From positions 1-58,640 of the forward strand of contig JAQBUF010000014.1 of NCBI GenBank assembly GCA_027623995.1: a stretch of DNA of 58,640 nucleotides, given 5' to 3'. The stretch comes from Nitrospirota bacterium (lineage in GTDB: Bacteria > Nitrospirota > Nitrospiria > Nitrospirales > UBA8639). The position numbers and the translations under genes were made by a program. How positions within the stretch are numbered: position 1 is the stretch's first letter; the number at the start of each line of letters is the position of its first letter. Of this stretch, positions 37,003 through 46,523 are shown piece by piece. The notes under the pieces were generated by a model that saw only the letters and a list, made by a program, of their open reading frames with translations, was not told the origin of the DNA and searched no databases.

Positions 37003-39159
37003 TTGGTGACGGTCTTGAGGGAAAATCCCTATTCTCATTTAGCGAATGCCTTGCTTCACGCTATCGTGGAAGCACAATCATGCTTTATCAAGGCTGAGAA
37101 TATTAGTCAAAGTTTCGATGGGGTATTGGATAGCCTCTTGACCCTAACTCAAAGCAGGTATGGCTTTATTGGGGAAGTGCTGCACGATGAGGATGGCAAA
37201 CGCTATCTACAAACGCATGCGATCACCAATATTGCCGGGAATGAAGAACCACGGAAACTCTATGCCCAGTATGCTCCCAACATGAAGTTCACACATTTAG
37301 ATAATTTATTTGGACAAGTTCTTACTTCAGGAAAACACGTCATTTCCAATCATCCTGCTGCCGATTCTCGTCGAGGGGGGCTGCCTAAGGGACATCCAGC
37401 CCTTAACGCATTTCTTGGATTACCCTTGTATGATGGACGTACACTTGTGGGAATGGCCGGGATTGCCAATCGCGCTGGTGGTTACGATGAAGATTTTGTC
37501 ACGTTTTTACAGCCATTACTCGCGTTTTGTGGAATGGTGATTGCTGCCAATCAACACAAACAATCCAGTCGCCATGCCATCATGGAACTTCGGGAAAGCG
37601 AGGCTAAACTCCAGGCCATTTTAGATGGGGCTTCTTCGGTGATTTATACGAAAAATAATAATGGTGAATACCAAAATATTAATCGCAGATACGAAGAGTT
37701 ATTTAACGTGACGAGAGAGGGGATTCAGGGAAAGACCGATACTGAGGTGTTTCCACCTCTTATGGCCAAAGAATTTCAGTTCAATGATCGGATGGTACAA
37801 GCCAGTCAAAAGAATCTTATTGTTGAAGAGAACGTTCCTCATCAGGATGGAATACATACCTATATTTCAAATAAATTTCCTCTCTATACTCATGAGGGAG
37901 TATTGTTTGGAACTTGTGGAATTTCTACGGATATTACCGATCGTAAACGAGCAGAGTTAGCTCTTCAAGAAAGTGAAAGCCGATTTCGTACGATGGCCGA
38001 TACGGCCCCTGTCCTTATTTGGATGTCTGATTCAGAAAAAAATTGCACTTTTGTGAATCGAGGATGGATAGATTTTACAGGACGAACCCTTGAGCAAGAA
38101 TTGGGGAATGGCTGGACGGAAAATATTCATCCCGATGACGTACCAAGATGTTTACCTATTTGTCTGGACGCCTTTCAAACCCGCAAGCCTTTTGACATGG
38201 AATTCCGGCTAAGGCATCAGGACGGGGAATATCGTTGGATGGTTGATCGTGGGGTTCCACGGTTTGAGTCTGATGGAACGTTTCTTGGGTTTATTGGGAC
38301 CTGTAATGATATTTCTCAACAAAAACATCTTGAACATGCTATTCGCCGATACAATCAGTCGCTTCTCGAAGAGGTTGAGGAGCGGACTCTTCGCATTCAA
38401 GAATTAGAACAACGGCGTATGCAGGTGGATAAACTTGCCGCGTTGTCACAAATTACCGCTGGCATTGCCCATGAAATTAATAATCCTCTGGCGAGCATTC
38501 AACAATCGCTTCACCTTGTGAAGCGCATCATTCCAATGGATCATCCTCGATCAAAATATGTTCACAAAATTGACCAAGAAATCGATCGAATTGCCCATAT
38601 CATCAAGCAGATGTACCAACTCTACCAGCCACGGCATGGGCATCCACGTTTGGTCAATTTAAACCAGGTGACGAAAGAAGCCATTAATATTATCAGTAGT
38701 CTCCGTAAAAATAAGGGCGTGCAAATAGAGCAGGAATTCATGAAAGATATGTACGACTTACCACTTCCAGCGACGGAGTTACATCAGGTGCTCTGTAATA
38801 TATTGCAAAATGCTTTTGATGCGGTTGAGGACACAGGAATTGTCATTGTTCGAACAGCGATTGATTCAGGAAAGGCCTGGATACAAGTGCAAGATAATGG
38901 GCCAGGAATTGCTTCAGAGACACTTGCACATATTTTTGATCCGTTTTTTTCTACCAAGGTGAGTAAGGAACGAAACGGGATGGGCTTAGGGTTATCCGTC
39001 TCTCAAAGTTTGGCCGAAGCCATGGGAGGAAAAATCCACGTTGAATCCACAGTGGGAAAAGGAACCACATTCACAATCGCGTTTTTCCTTCCAATTATCC
39101 ACAATTTTTCCCATCAAGACGAAGTCGCGGTTTCTTCTCAAACGATCGCCATCTCCTAA
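37003..39159 (+). CDS. GAF/PAS sensor histidine kinase (orphan)
   Basis: The 718-residue protein has no membrane helix. Domains in order: GAF-type (about 15-185, TQSRYGFIGEVLHDEDGKRY and FLGLPLYDGRTLVGMAGIAN), PAS (about 200-315), PAS/PAC (about 325-440, CTFVNRGWIDFTGRTLEQEL), a coiled coil, and an H box (ITAGIAHEINNPLASIQQSL) with the phospho-accepting His. The catalytic ATPase domain has ILQNAFDAVEDTG, DNGPGIA, FDPFFSTK and GMGLGLSVSQSLAEAMGG. No receiver domain or response-regulator gene is adjacent. GGAGG at 36998-37002 is so close that the exact start (TTG 37003, GTG 37006 or TTG 37015) is uncertain. It is divergent from the proteasome operon; any regulatory link is speculation. Confidence 0.88.
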   Translation: MVTVLRENPYSHLANALLHAIVEAQSCFIKAENISQSFDGVLDSLLTLTQSRYGFIGEVLHDEDGKRYLQTHAITNIAGNEEPRKLYAQYAPNMKFTHLDNLFGQVLTSGKHVISNHPAADSRRGGLPKGHPALNAFLGLPLYDGRTLVGMAGIANRAGGYDEDFVTFLQPLLAFCGMVIAANQHKQSSRHAIMELRESEAKLQAILDGASSVIYTKNNNGEYQNINRRYEELFNVTREGIQGKTDTEVFPPLMAKEFQFNDRMVQASQKNLIVEENVPHQDGIHTYISNKFPLYTHEGVLFGTCGISTDITDRKRAELALQESESRFRTMADTAPVLIWMSDSEKNCTFVNRGWIDFTGRTLEQELGNGWTENIHPDDVPRCLPICLDAFQTRKPFDMEFRLRHQDGEYRWMVDRGVPRFESDGTFLGFIGTCNDISQQKHLEHAIRRYNQSLLEEVEERTLRIQELEQRRMQVDKLAALSQITAGIAHEINNPLASIQQSLHLVKRIIPMDHPRSKYVHKIDQEIDRIAHIIKQMYQLYQPRHGHPRLVNLNQVTKEAINIISSLRKNKGVQIEQEFMKDMYDLPLPATELHQVLCNILQNAFDAVEDTGIVIVRTAIDSGKAWIQVQDNGPGIASETLAHIFDPFFSTKVSKERNGMGLGLSVSQSLAEAMGGKIHVESTVGKGTTFTIAFFLPIIHNFSHQDEVAVSSQTIAIS

Positions 39160-39495
39160 TCCCGAATGAAGGGCAAGCCTTCTGTCCGTTACCATAATTC
39201 CCTTCTTCCAAAACACTCATGGCTAGATTACATCCAATATATTCTTTCGTTTAAGTTCATCTCTAATAAGTTCATTCCACACCCAACATGACTTGAAATT
39301 CGATCTGAATTCGAAGTTCCGTTTCTTCTCCCACGATATTAACGGTAGGAATGAGAAAAAAAACGGCAAAATCCGTGGCTTCATATTCAATAATATTGGT
39401 ATTCAGCCTTTGAGTATTAGCAGAGGCGGTATCAAAATATTGAAAATTTTTTGTGTTCAGAAAATAAGCACGAAAGAGATGAAGTAGTCACTATT

Positions 39496-39527
39496 GAAAA
39501 AGAGAAAAGCACTCCTCAAAAGAAGTG
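39496..39527 (-). terminator. intrinsic terminator of clpX
   Basis: Read on the minus strand, CACTTCT pairs with the GGAGTG side of CACTCCTC (39510-39527) around a short T loop and is followed by CTTTTCTCTTTTT. It lies about 50 bp after the clpX stop. The remainder of the 416-bp gap between the kinase and clpX shows no convincing gene. Confidence 0.6.
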
Positions 39528-39575
39528 TGGCGAATGTATTTGGGGTAAAAATGTCCGGCCCAGTCGAGGAGTTGA

Positions 39576-40865
39576 TTATGCGGATTTTCGAATAAGTTGA
39601 GGCTTTTTCTCACCCGTGATGACGTCTTCGGTTATCACCACTTCTTGAATGCCTTCCAATGCTGGCGTGTCGTACATCAGATCGAGCATTTTTTCTTCAA
39701 GAATGGTGCGAAGCGCGCGAGCACCGGTCTTCAATGATGCCGCTTTGTGAGCCACCGATTTCACGGCTCCATCAGTAAAGACTAAATCAATCCCATCAAG
39801 TTCAAATAATGCCTGATATTGTTTCACAAGAGCATTTCTGGGTTCAGTCAAAACACGAACTAAATCAGATTCACTTAAATCTGTGAGTGTGGTCATGATG
39901 GGGAAACGTCCGACAAATTCTGGAATTAATCCATATTTCAATAAGTCTTCAGGTTGTGCAAGGTGAAGTAATTCACTGGCATGCGATTGATTTTGGGCTT
40001 CAGGATTTGCCCCAAATCCCATCCGTTTATGACTGGTGCGTTGTGCGATAATTTGATCCAATCCGACAAATGCCCCACCACAAATGAATAAGATATTTTT
40101 GGTATTCACTCGAATAAATTCTTGATCAGGATGCTTTCGACCACCTTTTGGCGGAATGTTGCACATTGTCCCTTCGACAAGTTTCAGCAAGGCTTGTTGC
40201 ACCCCTTCGCCCGAGACATCACGAGTAATTGACGCGCTTTCCGATTTGCGACTAATTTTATCGATCTCGTCAATGTAAATGATTCCGGTCTCTGCACGTT
40301 TGGCATCAAAATCACAGGATTGCAGGAGCTTCAACACCACATTTTCGACGTCTTCTCCCACATATCCAGCTTCAGTGACCGTGGTGGCATCGGCAATCGC
40401 AAAGGGGACTTGCAGAATGCGGGCAAGAGTTTGGGCCATTAATGTCTTGCCGGTCCCTGTTGGCCCAAGAAGAAGGACATTGCCCTTTTCTAACTCGACG
40501 TCCTTGATCTCTTTCCCACTGAACACGCGCTTATAGTGATTATGCACAGCCACAGCTAACACTTTTTTCGCTTGTTCTTGGCCTATAACATATTGGTCAA
40601 GAATCGCTTTGATGTCAGGGGGCCGTGGTAATTTAAAGTCTAGAGGTGGTGCTGGAGTTTCTGTGGTCTTCGGGGAATGCTCAGCGAGAAAGCGTCCGCA
40701 GAGTTGGACGCATTCGTTACAAATCAACAAGGTGCTGTCATTGCGGCATGTTCCACAGGTATATTTCGATGGACTTTGAATAAATCCTGACACGGCATTT
40801 TGCGCTCGTCCGCAGAATGAACATGTTGGATCAGCGGTCCCTTGTTTTGAATCCCAAAACGGCAT
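39576..40865 (-). CDS. clpX: ClpX-type AAA+ unfoldase with atypical zinc-binding domain
   Basis: ClpX unfolds tagged proteins and passes them to ClpP. The AAA+ part is canonical: Walker A ([18 protein letters not shown]), pore loop [10 protein letters not shown], Walker B ([11 protein letters not shown]), GGRKHP loop, and [11 protein letters not shown]. The ClpP-docking loop reads MGF in [11 protein letters not shown] where most ClpX have I/L/V-GF. The N-terminal zinc domain has three CxxC pairs (Cys15/18, 37/40, 49/52) plus Cys56; ordinary ClpX has two pairs, so about 12 residues (around [11 protein letters not shown]) are inserted. No tig or clpP is adjacent, suggesting a second, specialised ClpX paralogue. 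AAAGGAAA provides a ribosome-binding site. Confidence 0.9.
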   Translation of the reverse strand: MPFWDSKQGTADPTCSFCGRAQNAVSGFIQSPSKYTCGTCRNDSTLLICNECVQLCGRFLAEHSPKTTETPAPPLDFKLPRPPDIKAILDQYVIGQEQAKKVLAVAVHNHYKRVFSGKEIKDVELEKGNVLLLGPTGTGKTLMAQTLARILQVPFAIADATTVTEAGYVGEDVENVVLKLLQSCDFDAKRAETGIIYIDEIDKISRKSESASITRDVSGEGVQQALLKLVEGTMCNIPPKGGRKHPDQEFIRVNTKNILFICGGAFVGLDQIIAQRTSHKRMGFGANPEAQNQSHASELLHLAQPEDLLKYGLIPEFVGRFPIMTTLTDLSESDLVRVLTEPRNALVKQYQALFELDGIDLVFTDGAVKSVAHKAASLKTGARALRTILEEKMLDLMYDTPALEGIQEVVITEDVITGEKKPQLIRKSA

Positions 40866-41085
40866 GAAGTATTTCCTTTGTTGACGTTAGATCACAGTGT
40901 TCATTTGGATAAATGGGGATACATAGAGACACTAGGTAAACGACCTGAATTCATCATAGACCGAAGAAAGGCTAATTTCAAATAGAAAGGTGGGCTTCTA
41001 TCGCATGAACTTTTGACCACTTTGTGGAGAAGATGTTAGATAGGTTTCAGATCCCTAATTTTCAAAATTTCCTATAGGCCTAGTT

Positions 41086-42864
41086 GTGCAAGAGAATCCA
41101 TCCTTACTTTCTCATATCTTCCAAGCGCCGAATATTTTCACAATGCCAGGGAATCTGTCCCTAACCACCGATGACATCGAGCTGTGTTCTCTTCGTCAAC
41201 AGCCGAGTGGTCATTGTGTAGTATATGGTCCACATGGCCGACGAATTCTTTTGACAGATCCCGAAGGTCATCCGCTTCATGAATGTGAATGGCTACAACT
41301 GTCCAATGGGACGGTTCGCTTTGTCGCAGCTAGGGTTTACCTCGATTGGAATCAATGGGTGGGCATCAAGCCTTCGGGGCTCGTGAACATCATGCGGATG
41401 GATCTCTCCACACGACCTGGTTGGGAATCCTTGACTCGCCAAGATTTACGCATGATGGCGTCAAGAGCCATGGGTGTCACACTTGAAGAAGTGGAATTTT
41501 TCTACACAGATGATGATTTACTTATCGATCCTTCTGGGCAGGCCACCATCCAACAGCGGAAAGATGCGTTTTATATCTTGGATGATGGCACGTTTGGCCA
41601 GGCACGTTTTATGTCGTGTATGAGTGCCATGCATTGGGAAGACATTGATTATCTTCCGGTCGTTGAACTCTTTAAATCGTTATTGCCAGGAACGGGGAGT
41701 GCGACCTTTGAGTTAATTCGCGGTCTTTACGATGATCAAAATCCCGATAAACCACGACCGCTTCACTATCGAGGCATTCCAACCTATCCTTCTGAAGCGG
41801 CGTTTGGATTATTTAGTAATTTTTTCACCGCTTCGTTTTCTGGACGAGAAAGCCCGTTTGTCGTATTTATGGATACCCCACGGTCCCACGAAGTATCTTG
41901 GCTTCCCAATGCCGACCCTCCAACGCGATATATTGAAGCCACTCATAAAACTTGCCTGACTGTGAGGCAGGGAAACATTCAAAAAGCGACGCTAATGGAA
42001 GATACAACGGGGCTGGCTTTCTCGGCGCCTAACCGTCAGGGATTTGCTTCTTGCGCTCGTACTCTTTCCATACATAATGGGAAACTCCTGTTACAAGATA
42101 AAGCCGCACGACACATTATCGAAGTTCATGGAAATTGGCGGGTTGGGTCTGAACAGAATGGGGACCTGGCTCCCGGATTATCGACAAAACCAGATTGGCG
42201 TAGCCTGTTCCCTCATGGGGCACCATCAATGAAGCCGCAAGAGGCTTTTTCCGCAGTCCTGCTGTACCCCGAAGATGATTCCGTCATTGAAGAATATGCG
42301 AGTCAACCGTTCATTGCGGATTTCCTCGATGATCTTTTTGAACAAGATGAACGATTAGCTCGACAAAAAGCTGATGCGAAACGACTCCTCATCCATGGTT
42401 TTGAAGCAAGTATTGGGACGTGTGTAGTACTCGATCAACCCCGGCCCCACACGATGGTATTCTCCCATGGGCCGTTAGCCCAGAAACACGCACAAATGTT
42501 GTGGAATCAACTGGCACGATCCAATAGGTTGGATTGGCTTCCTTTAATTCGCTTTTTACCAGCCTCAACTGCAACCAATCCAGACACCTACGATTGGCTG
42601 TATCGATGGATTCCCTTTGCCGACTATTCTGAAGAGCAGCAAATCGAGAGCCACATTCAAGAAATTGTTCGGTCCTTGGCTCCCCAGGGGGTCGCTTTTG
42701 TGGCTGGACCAGAATCTATTCCAACCCATGTGGCCAGTCTACCGATACAGATTCTATTTGGCGAAGTGGGCTCTGAAGTTCAACCCTTTAAGATGCATCA
42801 ATCGATTCTTCCGAAATCACGCCTTCACCCACGGCTGTATATTTGGTGTCTTCAAAGGGTGTGA
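41086..42864 (+). CDS. unrecognised 592-residue cytosolic protein
   Basis: I do not recognise this family. The start is probably the GTG at 41086; an ATG at 41143 (MPGNLSLTTDDIEL) is an alternative. There is no signal peptide, membrane helix or nucleotide-binding loop. The N-terminal 100 residues are beta-rich (HCVVYGPHGRRILLTDPEGH). The middle contains Trp/Tyr-rich segments. The last 75 residues (FADYSEEQQIESHIQEIVRS, then LAPQGVAFVAGPESI) resemble the end of a Rossmann methyltransferase but lack a SAM-binding glycine loop. It lies divergent from clpX and upstream of the pyr operon, separated from pyrR by a promoter and attenuator, so it is likely an independent unit. Codon use looks native. 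Confidence 0.65.
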   Translation: MQENPSLLSHIFQAPNIFTMPGNLSLTTDDIELCSLRQQPSGHCVVYGPHGRRILLTDPEGHPLHECEWLQLSNGTVRFVAARVYLDWNQWVGIKPSGLVNIMRMDLSTRPGWESLTRQDLRMMASRAMGVTLEEVEFFYTDDDLLIDPSGQATIQQRKDAFYILDDGTFGQARFMSCMSAMHWEDIDYLPVVELFKSLLPGTGSATFELIRGLYDDQNPDKPRPLHYRGIPTYPSEAAFGLFSNFFTASFSGRESPFVVFMDTPRSHEVSWLPNADPPTRYIEATHKTCLTVRQGNIQKATLMEDTTGLAFSAPNRQGFASCARTLSIHNGKLLLQDKAARHIIEVHGNWRVGSEQNGDLAPGLSTKPDWRSLFPHGAPSMKPQEAFSAVLLYPEDDSVIEEYASQPFIADFLDDLFEQDERLARQKADAKRLLIHGFEASIGTCVVLDQPRPHTMVFSHGPLAQKHAQMLWNQLARSNRLDWLPLIRFLPASTATNPDTYDWLYRWIPFADYSEEQQIESHIQEIVRSLAPQGVAFVAGPESIPTHVASLPIQILFGEVGSEVQPFKMHQSILPKSRLHPRLYIWCLQRV

Positions 42865-42906
42865 GCCAAATCTCTTCGCGTTTTCTTATTCATGTAACTC
42901 CAAATC

Positions 42907-42935
42907 TTGACTTGGTTTAGAGGACCCCGTAGGAT
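42907..42935 (+). promoter_or_regulatory. promoter of the pyr operon
   Basis: TTGACT (42907-42912), a 17-bp spacer and TAGGAT (42930-42935) form a near-consensus promoter. Transcription would begin near 42942, giving a leader of about 140 nt that contains the PyrR-binding loop and terminator. Confidence 0.65.
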
Positions 42936-42952
42936 GAACCTGCCTTTAATGT

Positions 42953-42970
42953 CCCATCCTGTGAGGTGGG
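42953..42970 (+). promoter_or_regulatory. PyrR-binding loop in the pyr leader
   Basis: CCCATCCTGTGAGGTGGG contains ATCCTGTGAGGT, matching the PyrR RNA-binding consensus (A-R-UCC-N-G-N-GAGGYU). It is flanked by a CCCA/TGGG stem. It lies upstream of a terminator and the pyrR gene itself, the arrangement known from Bacillus pyr attenuation, where UMP-bound PyrR stabilises this hairpin and favours termination. Confidence 0.75.
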
Positions 42971-43032
42971 TAAGGAGACCCGATTCATGAGTTTGAAAAA
43001 AGGGATTGTTTATCCCTCATCCATATTGCGAG

Positions 43033-43066
43033 CCTTTCTCTTCATTTGAGGGAAAGGTTTTTTTTT
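43033..43066 (+). terminator. pyr leader attenuator (intrinsic terminator)
   Basis: CCTTTCTCTT (43033-43042) pairs with GAGGGAAAGG (43048-43057), using two G-U pairs, and is followed by nine T residues (43058-43066). It ends 17 bp before pyrR, so it should control the whole operon. A small GGGAT/ATCCC hairpin lies between it and the PyrR loop. Confidence 0.8.
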
Positions 43067-43083
43067 GCCAAGGGCCAACTGTT

Positions 43084-43662
43084 ATGAGCTCGATTGAAAA
43101 CCAGCCTCCAGAAGAAACTCCCATCATGGATGGCCATGAAATGGGAAGGGCACTCACGCGTATCGCGCATGAGATTGTTGAACGCAACAAAGGTGTGAAA
43201 AATTTGGCTTTGGTGGGCATTCGAACGGCCGGTGTCCCATTGGCCAAACGGCTACAAAAAATTATACGCAATATTGAACAGGTCGATGTCCCCCTAGGGG
43301 AATTGGATATCACGTTGTATCGTGACGATTTGGGTCTCCGCAAAAACCAACCGGTGTTGAAGCGCACGGATATCACGTTTCACATTTCGGATTTAATAGT
43401 AGTGCTGGTCGATGACGTGTTGTTTAGCGGTCGAACCATACGTGCTGCGATGGATGGGCTCATGGATCTTGGTCGTCCTGCAGAGATTCAATTGGCTGTC
43501 CTAATTGATCGTGGCCATCGGCAGTTACCAATTCGAGCCAACTATGTAGGTAAAAATATTCCTACTTCTCGTGATGAAAATATTCGAGTATTCCTTGAAG
43601 AGTTGGGAGACCATGATCGTGTGTGCAAGCTTGAATCAGGAGGACAGGTGGACCAGCCATGA
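43084..43662 (+). CDS. pyrR: PyrR, pyrimidine operon attenuator protein/uracil phosphoribosyltransferase
   Basis: PyrR binds the pyr leader RNA when UMP is plentiful and causes termination; many PyrR also have uracil phosphoribosyltransferase activity. The PRPP-binding signature is [20 protein letters not shown]. Other landmarks are [16 protein letters not shown] and [20 protein letters not shown], the latter belonging to the RNA-binding surface. I start at the ATG at 43084 (192 residues); the longer frame would run through the terminator. The stop overlaps pyrB (ATGA). The matching binding loop in the leader supports the regulator role. Confidence 0.95.
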   Translation: MSSIENQPPEETPIMDGHEMGRALTRIAHEIVERNKGVKNLALVGIRTAGVPLAKRLQKIIRNIEQVDVPLGELDITLYRDDLGLRKNQPVLKRTDITFHISDLIVVLVDDVLFSGRTIRAAMDGLMDLGRPAEIQLAVLIDRGHRQLPIRANYVGKNIPTSRDENIRVFLEELGDHDRVCKLESGGQVDQP

Positions 43663-44579
43663 GCCTCAAACGTAAAGACCTCTTGAGTATTAGTTCGTTG
43701 TCGCCGGAAGAAATTGACCTTATTTTAGAAGCGGCGGAACCCTTCAAGGAGGTGAGTGGCCGAGAGATTAAAAAAGTTCCAGCTCTGCGTGGAAAGACCG
43801 TCGTGAATTTATTTTTTGAACCGAGCACACGCACAAGCACGTCTTTCGAACTGGCCGCGAAACGTCTCAGTGCAGACGTGATTAACTTTTCGCCTGGATC
43901 GAGTAGTGTGGTGAAAGGCGAGACGCTTCTCGATACGGCTCGGAATATCGAGTCGATGCAAGCTGATATCATCGTGCTTCGTCATTCTTCTTCAGGAGCT
44001 GCGGAAAGTCTTGCCCGTCATGTACGTTCTTCTGTCATTAATGCAGGAGATGGTTGGCACGAACATCCAACCCAAGGGTTGCTGGACCTTTTTACCATCA
44101 AAGAAAAAAAAGGAAGATTGAGTGGGTTGTCCGTGGCGATTGTTGGCGATGTGGCACACAGTCGTGTGGCACGCTCCGATATCCATGCGCTCCTAAAAAT
44201 GGGTGCCGAAGTTCGAGTGGTAGGGCCTCCCACCATGATTCCAGCTTTTATTGAACGTATGGGGGTGAAGGTTTTTTCGAACTTTGATGCCGCCTTGCCT
44301 GGTGTCGATGTCATCATCATGCTGCGGCTACAACTCGAACGGCAGGGACGATCGTTATTCCCGTCCATGCGTGAATATGCCACACTCTATGGGCTTAATT
44401 CTGAACGTGTTCAGCGAACGGGCACAGATCTTCTGGTGATGCATCCTGGCCCCATCAACCGAGGTGTAGAAATTTCACATGAAGTCGCCGATAGCTCCCA
44501 AGCCGCAATTTTGGATCAAGTGTCCAATGGGGTCGCCGTCCGTATGGGACTCATGTATCTGTTGTCGCAACTGCAGTAA
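43659..44579 (+). CDS. pyrB: aspartate carbamoyltransferase catalytic subunit
   Basis: PyrB condenses carbamoyl phosphate with aspartate. Key motifs are [20 protein letters not shown] (carbamoyl-phosphate loop), [40 protein letters not shown] and [13 protein letters not shown]. Length (306) is that of the catalytic chain, and no pyrI regulatory subunit lies nearby. This fits a complex with dihydroorotase or an unregulated trimer. The ATG overlaps the pyrR stop by 4 bp; pyrC follows after 41 bp. Confidence 0.97.
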   Translation: MSLKRKDLLSISSLSPEEIDLILEAAEPFKEVSGREIKKVPALRGKTVVNLFFEPSTRTSTSFELAAKRLSADVINFSPGSSSVVKGETLLDTARNIESMQADIIVLRHSSSGAAESLARHVRSSVINAGDGWHEHPTQGLLDLFTIKEKKGRLSGLSVAIVGDVAHSRVARSDIHALLKMGAEVRVVGPPTMIPAFIERMGVKVFSNFDAALPGVDVIIMLRLQLERQGRSLFPSMREYATLYGLNSERVQRTGTDLLVMHPGPINRGVEISHEVADSSQAAILDQVSNGVAVRMGLMYLLSQLQ

Positions 44580-44620
44580 TTTTTTTCAGTTTTTCATGCA
44601 GAAGGATATGTAGCAATATT

Positions 44621-45907
44621 ATGAGAACTCTCATCAAAGGCGGCCAAGTCATTGATCCGGGACGTATGAATCAAATGGCAGATATATTGATTGAAGATGG
44701 CAAGATTCACACGATCGATGTCAATCTCCAACCTACCCTGAAAAATCCTGAATCCGTGACCATTATCGATGCGAAAGGATTGATTGTCTGTCCTGGTTTT
44801 ATCGACCTTCACGTGCATTTTCGTGAGCCTGGGTTTGAATATAAGGAAACCATAGCCACTGGTGTGGATTCTGCCGTGGCGGGTGGATTTACCACGGTCT
44901 GTTGTATGCCGAATACGAACCCCGTCAATGATTCTCAATCCATCACGGATTTCATTCTGCGCCAGGCCAAAATCGCAGACAAAGCTCGAGTGTTTCCCAT
45001 TGGTGCGATTACCAAAGGCTCAAAGGGCGAAGAGCTGGCAGAGATTGGTGAATTACACCAGGCTGGGTGCGTTGCCATTTCAGACGACGGCATCCCGGTG
45101 ATGAATAGTTTAGTGATGCGCCGAGCCATGGAATATGCACGAGCCTTTGATCTTCCTGTCATCGATCACTGCGAGGATAGTCATTTATCTGCGGGTGGAG
45201 CCATGAATGAAGGTTTTGTATCGACCGAACTTGGCATCCCAGGGATCCCAAACGCGGCGGAAGAAGTCATGGTGGCACGGAATATCTTTTTAGCTGAATT
45301 GACTCAATCGCGATTACACCTTCCTCATGTCAGTACGATTGGATCAGTCAGGTTGTTGAGAGATGCCAAGTCACGCGGCGTTTCAGTGACCGCAGAAGCC
45401 TGTCCCCATCATTTCTCCTTGACAGAAGAAGCTGTGCGTACCTTTGATACCAATGCTAAAATGAATCCCCCCTTGCGCACGGATGCTGATGTTCAGGCCG
45501 TCAAAGGGGCTCTAAAGGATGGCAGCATTGATGTCATTGCCACGGATCATGCGCCTCATGCTGTGCATGAAAAACAGCGGCAGTTTGATAATGCGCCCTT
45601 TGGCATCATTGGTCTGGAATCTGCCCTGCCCTTAACGCTCAATCTCGTCGAAGACGGTGTACTCACAATTGAACAAGCCATTGCCAAGCTCACCTGTGAA
45701 CCGGCGCGAGTATTTAAGTTGCCGTTTGGAACCCTGGCCCTTGGCGCGGATGCTGATGTGACCTTGATCGATCCCAAGAAGTCTTGGACCCTCGATCCCA
45801 GTCGTCTTCGTTCCAAAAGCCGTAACACTCCGTTCGCTGGATGGACAATGAAAGGCCAAGTCGTCAAAACCCTCGTCGGTGGCCGAGTGGTGTATGAAGC
45901 AGAGTAA
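44621..45907 (+). CDS. pyrC: dihydroorotase PyrC
   Basis: PyrC cyclises carbamoyl aspartate to dihydroorotate. The 428-residue, type I dihydroorotase has the metal-binding FIDLHVHFREPGFEYKETIA, a following VAGGFTTVCCMPNTNP, VIDHCEDSHLS, VTAEACPHHFSLTEEA and the catalytic Asp in DVIATDHAPHAVHEK. The residue corresponding to the carboxylated lysine of ureases/hydantoinases is not obvious to me. The C-terminus (SRNTPFAGWTMKGQVVKTLV) is standard. It lies between pyrB and the DUF4149 gene. Confidence 0.95.
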   Translation: MRTLIKGGQVIDPGRMNQMADILIEDGKIHTIDVNLQPTLKNPESVTIIDAKGLIVCPGFIDLHVHFREPGFEYKETIATGVDSAVAGGFTTVCCMPNTNPVNDSQSITDFILRQAKIADKARVFPIGAITKGSKGEELAEIGELHQAGCVAISDDGIPVMNSLVMRRAMEYARAFDLPVIDHCEDSHLSAGGAMNEGFVSTELGIPGIPNAAEEVMVARNIFLAELTQSRLHLPHVSTIGSVRLLRDAKSRGVSVTAEACPHHFSLTEEAVRTFDTNAKMNPPLRTDADVQAVKGALKDGSIDVIATDHAPHAVHEKQRQFDNAPFGIIGLESALPLTLNLVEDGVLTIEQAIAKLTCEPARVFKLPFGTLALGADADVTLIDPKKSWTLDPSRLRSKSRNTPFAGWTMKGQVVKTLVGGRVVYEAE

Positions 45908-45950
45908 TCTCTAGGTCTAAGATAATTAATATATATGAAATGATCTATTC

Positions 45951-46487
45951 ATGGGGCGGGTAACCTCAGGTTGGCAATTGTCCCTTTCACTAACAGAGCT
46001 GATTGGGTTGGCAATATGGATCGGCGGTCTTGCGGTGATTCTGACAACCGTGATCCCCGCAGTATTCAATACATTAGGCATGGAGCAGGGTGGCCGGTTT
46101 TTACGCAGAGTATTCGATGGCTATAACAACTTAACAACGGGCATTGTTATTCTGTTACTGAGCACGGCAGCCATACGATCATGGAAAGTTCGGCAGAGCC
46201 CCGAGAGCATACGACCAGTGAGCCAATGGGAATGGGGCCTGATGATTGCCTTAGTGCTTGTCACGGGATTGATAGTTTTCTTTCTGGGACCCAAGGCGAT
46301 TGAACTTCAAGAAGTTGCCTTTGCCACGGAATCGCAGGAAGCCAAGAAGACTGCCTATGATGCATTTTTTCGTGTTCACATGATTGTCCGGGCATTACAT
46401 CTGATGAATGTCGGGTTAGCCATAAGTTTGCTCGTGGTGAAATTTCGACAATGGGTAAGAAATCAAGGGGCGTTTGGTTTTGAATAA
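45951..46487 (+). CDS. DUF4149-type integral membrane protein
   Basis: The 178-residue protein has four predicted membrane helices (around 13-36, 63-77, 93-113 and 145-163; for example LIGLAIWIGGLAVILTTVIP and GLMIALVLVTGLIVFFLGPK). The arrangement with a conserved WIGG in helix 1 fits the DUF4149 family, whose function is unknown. It is inserted in the pyrimidine operon between pyrC and carA, with 43 and 36 bp to its neighbours, and is presumably cotranscribed. Confidence 0.75.
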   Translation: MGRVTSGWQLSLSLTELIGLAIWIGGLAVILTTVIPAVFNTLGMEQGGRFLRRVFDGYNNLTTGIVILLLSTAAIRSWKVRQSPESIRPVSQWEWGLMIALVLVTGLIVFFLGPKAIELQEVAFATESQEAKKTAYDAFFRVHMIVRALHLMNVGLAISLLVVKFRQWVRNQGAFGFE

Positions 46488-46523
46488 TGGAACAAAGATC
46501 TTGAAGTTCTTCATAGAGGTAGT

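Noticed and set aside
36802-39242. 15-bp exact repeat TTACATCCAATATAT on both sides of the histidine kinase gene (36802-36816 and 39228-39242)
   Set aside because: A 15-mer repeat is expected about once by chance in a window of this size, the sequence is AT-rich, and no further similarity flanks it.
39293-39487. 64-codon plus-strand frame between the histidine kinase and clpX
   Set aside because: AT-rich, no ribosome-binding site and no recognisable composition; it overlaps nothing but looks random.
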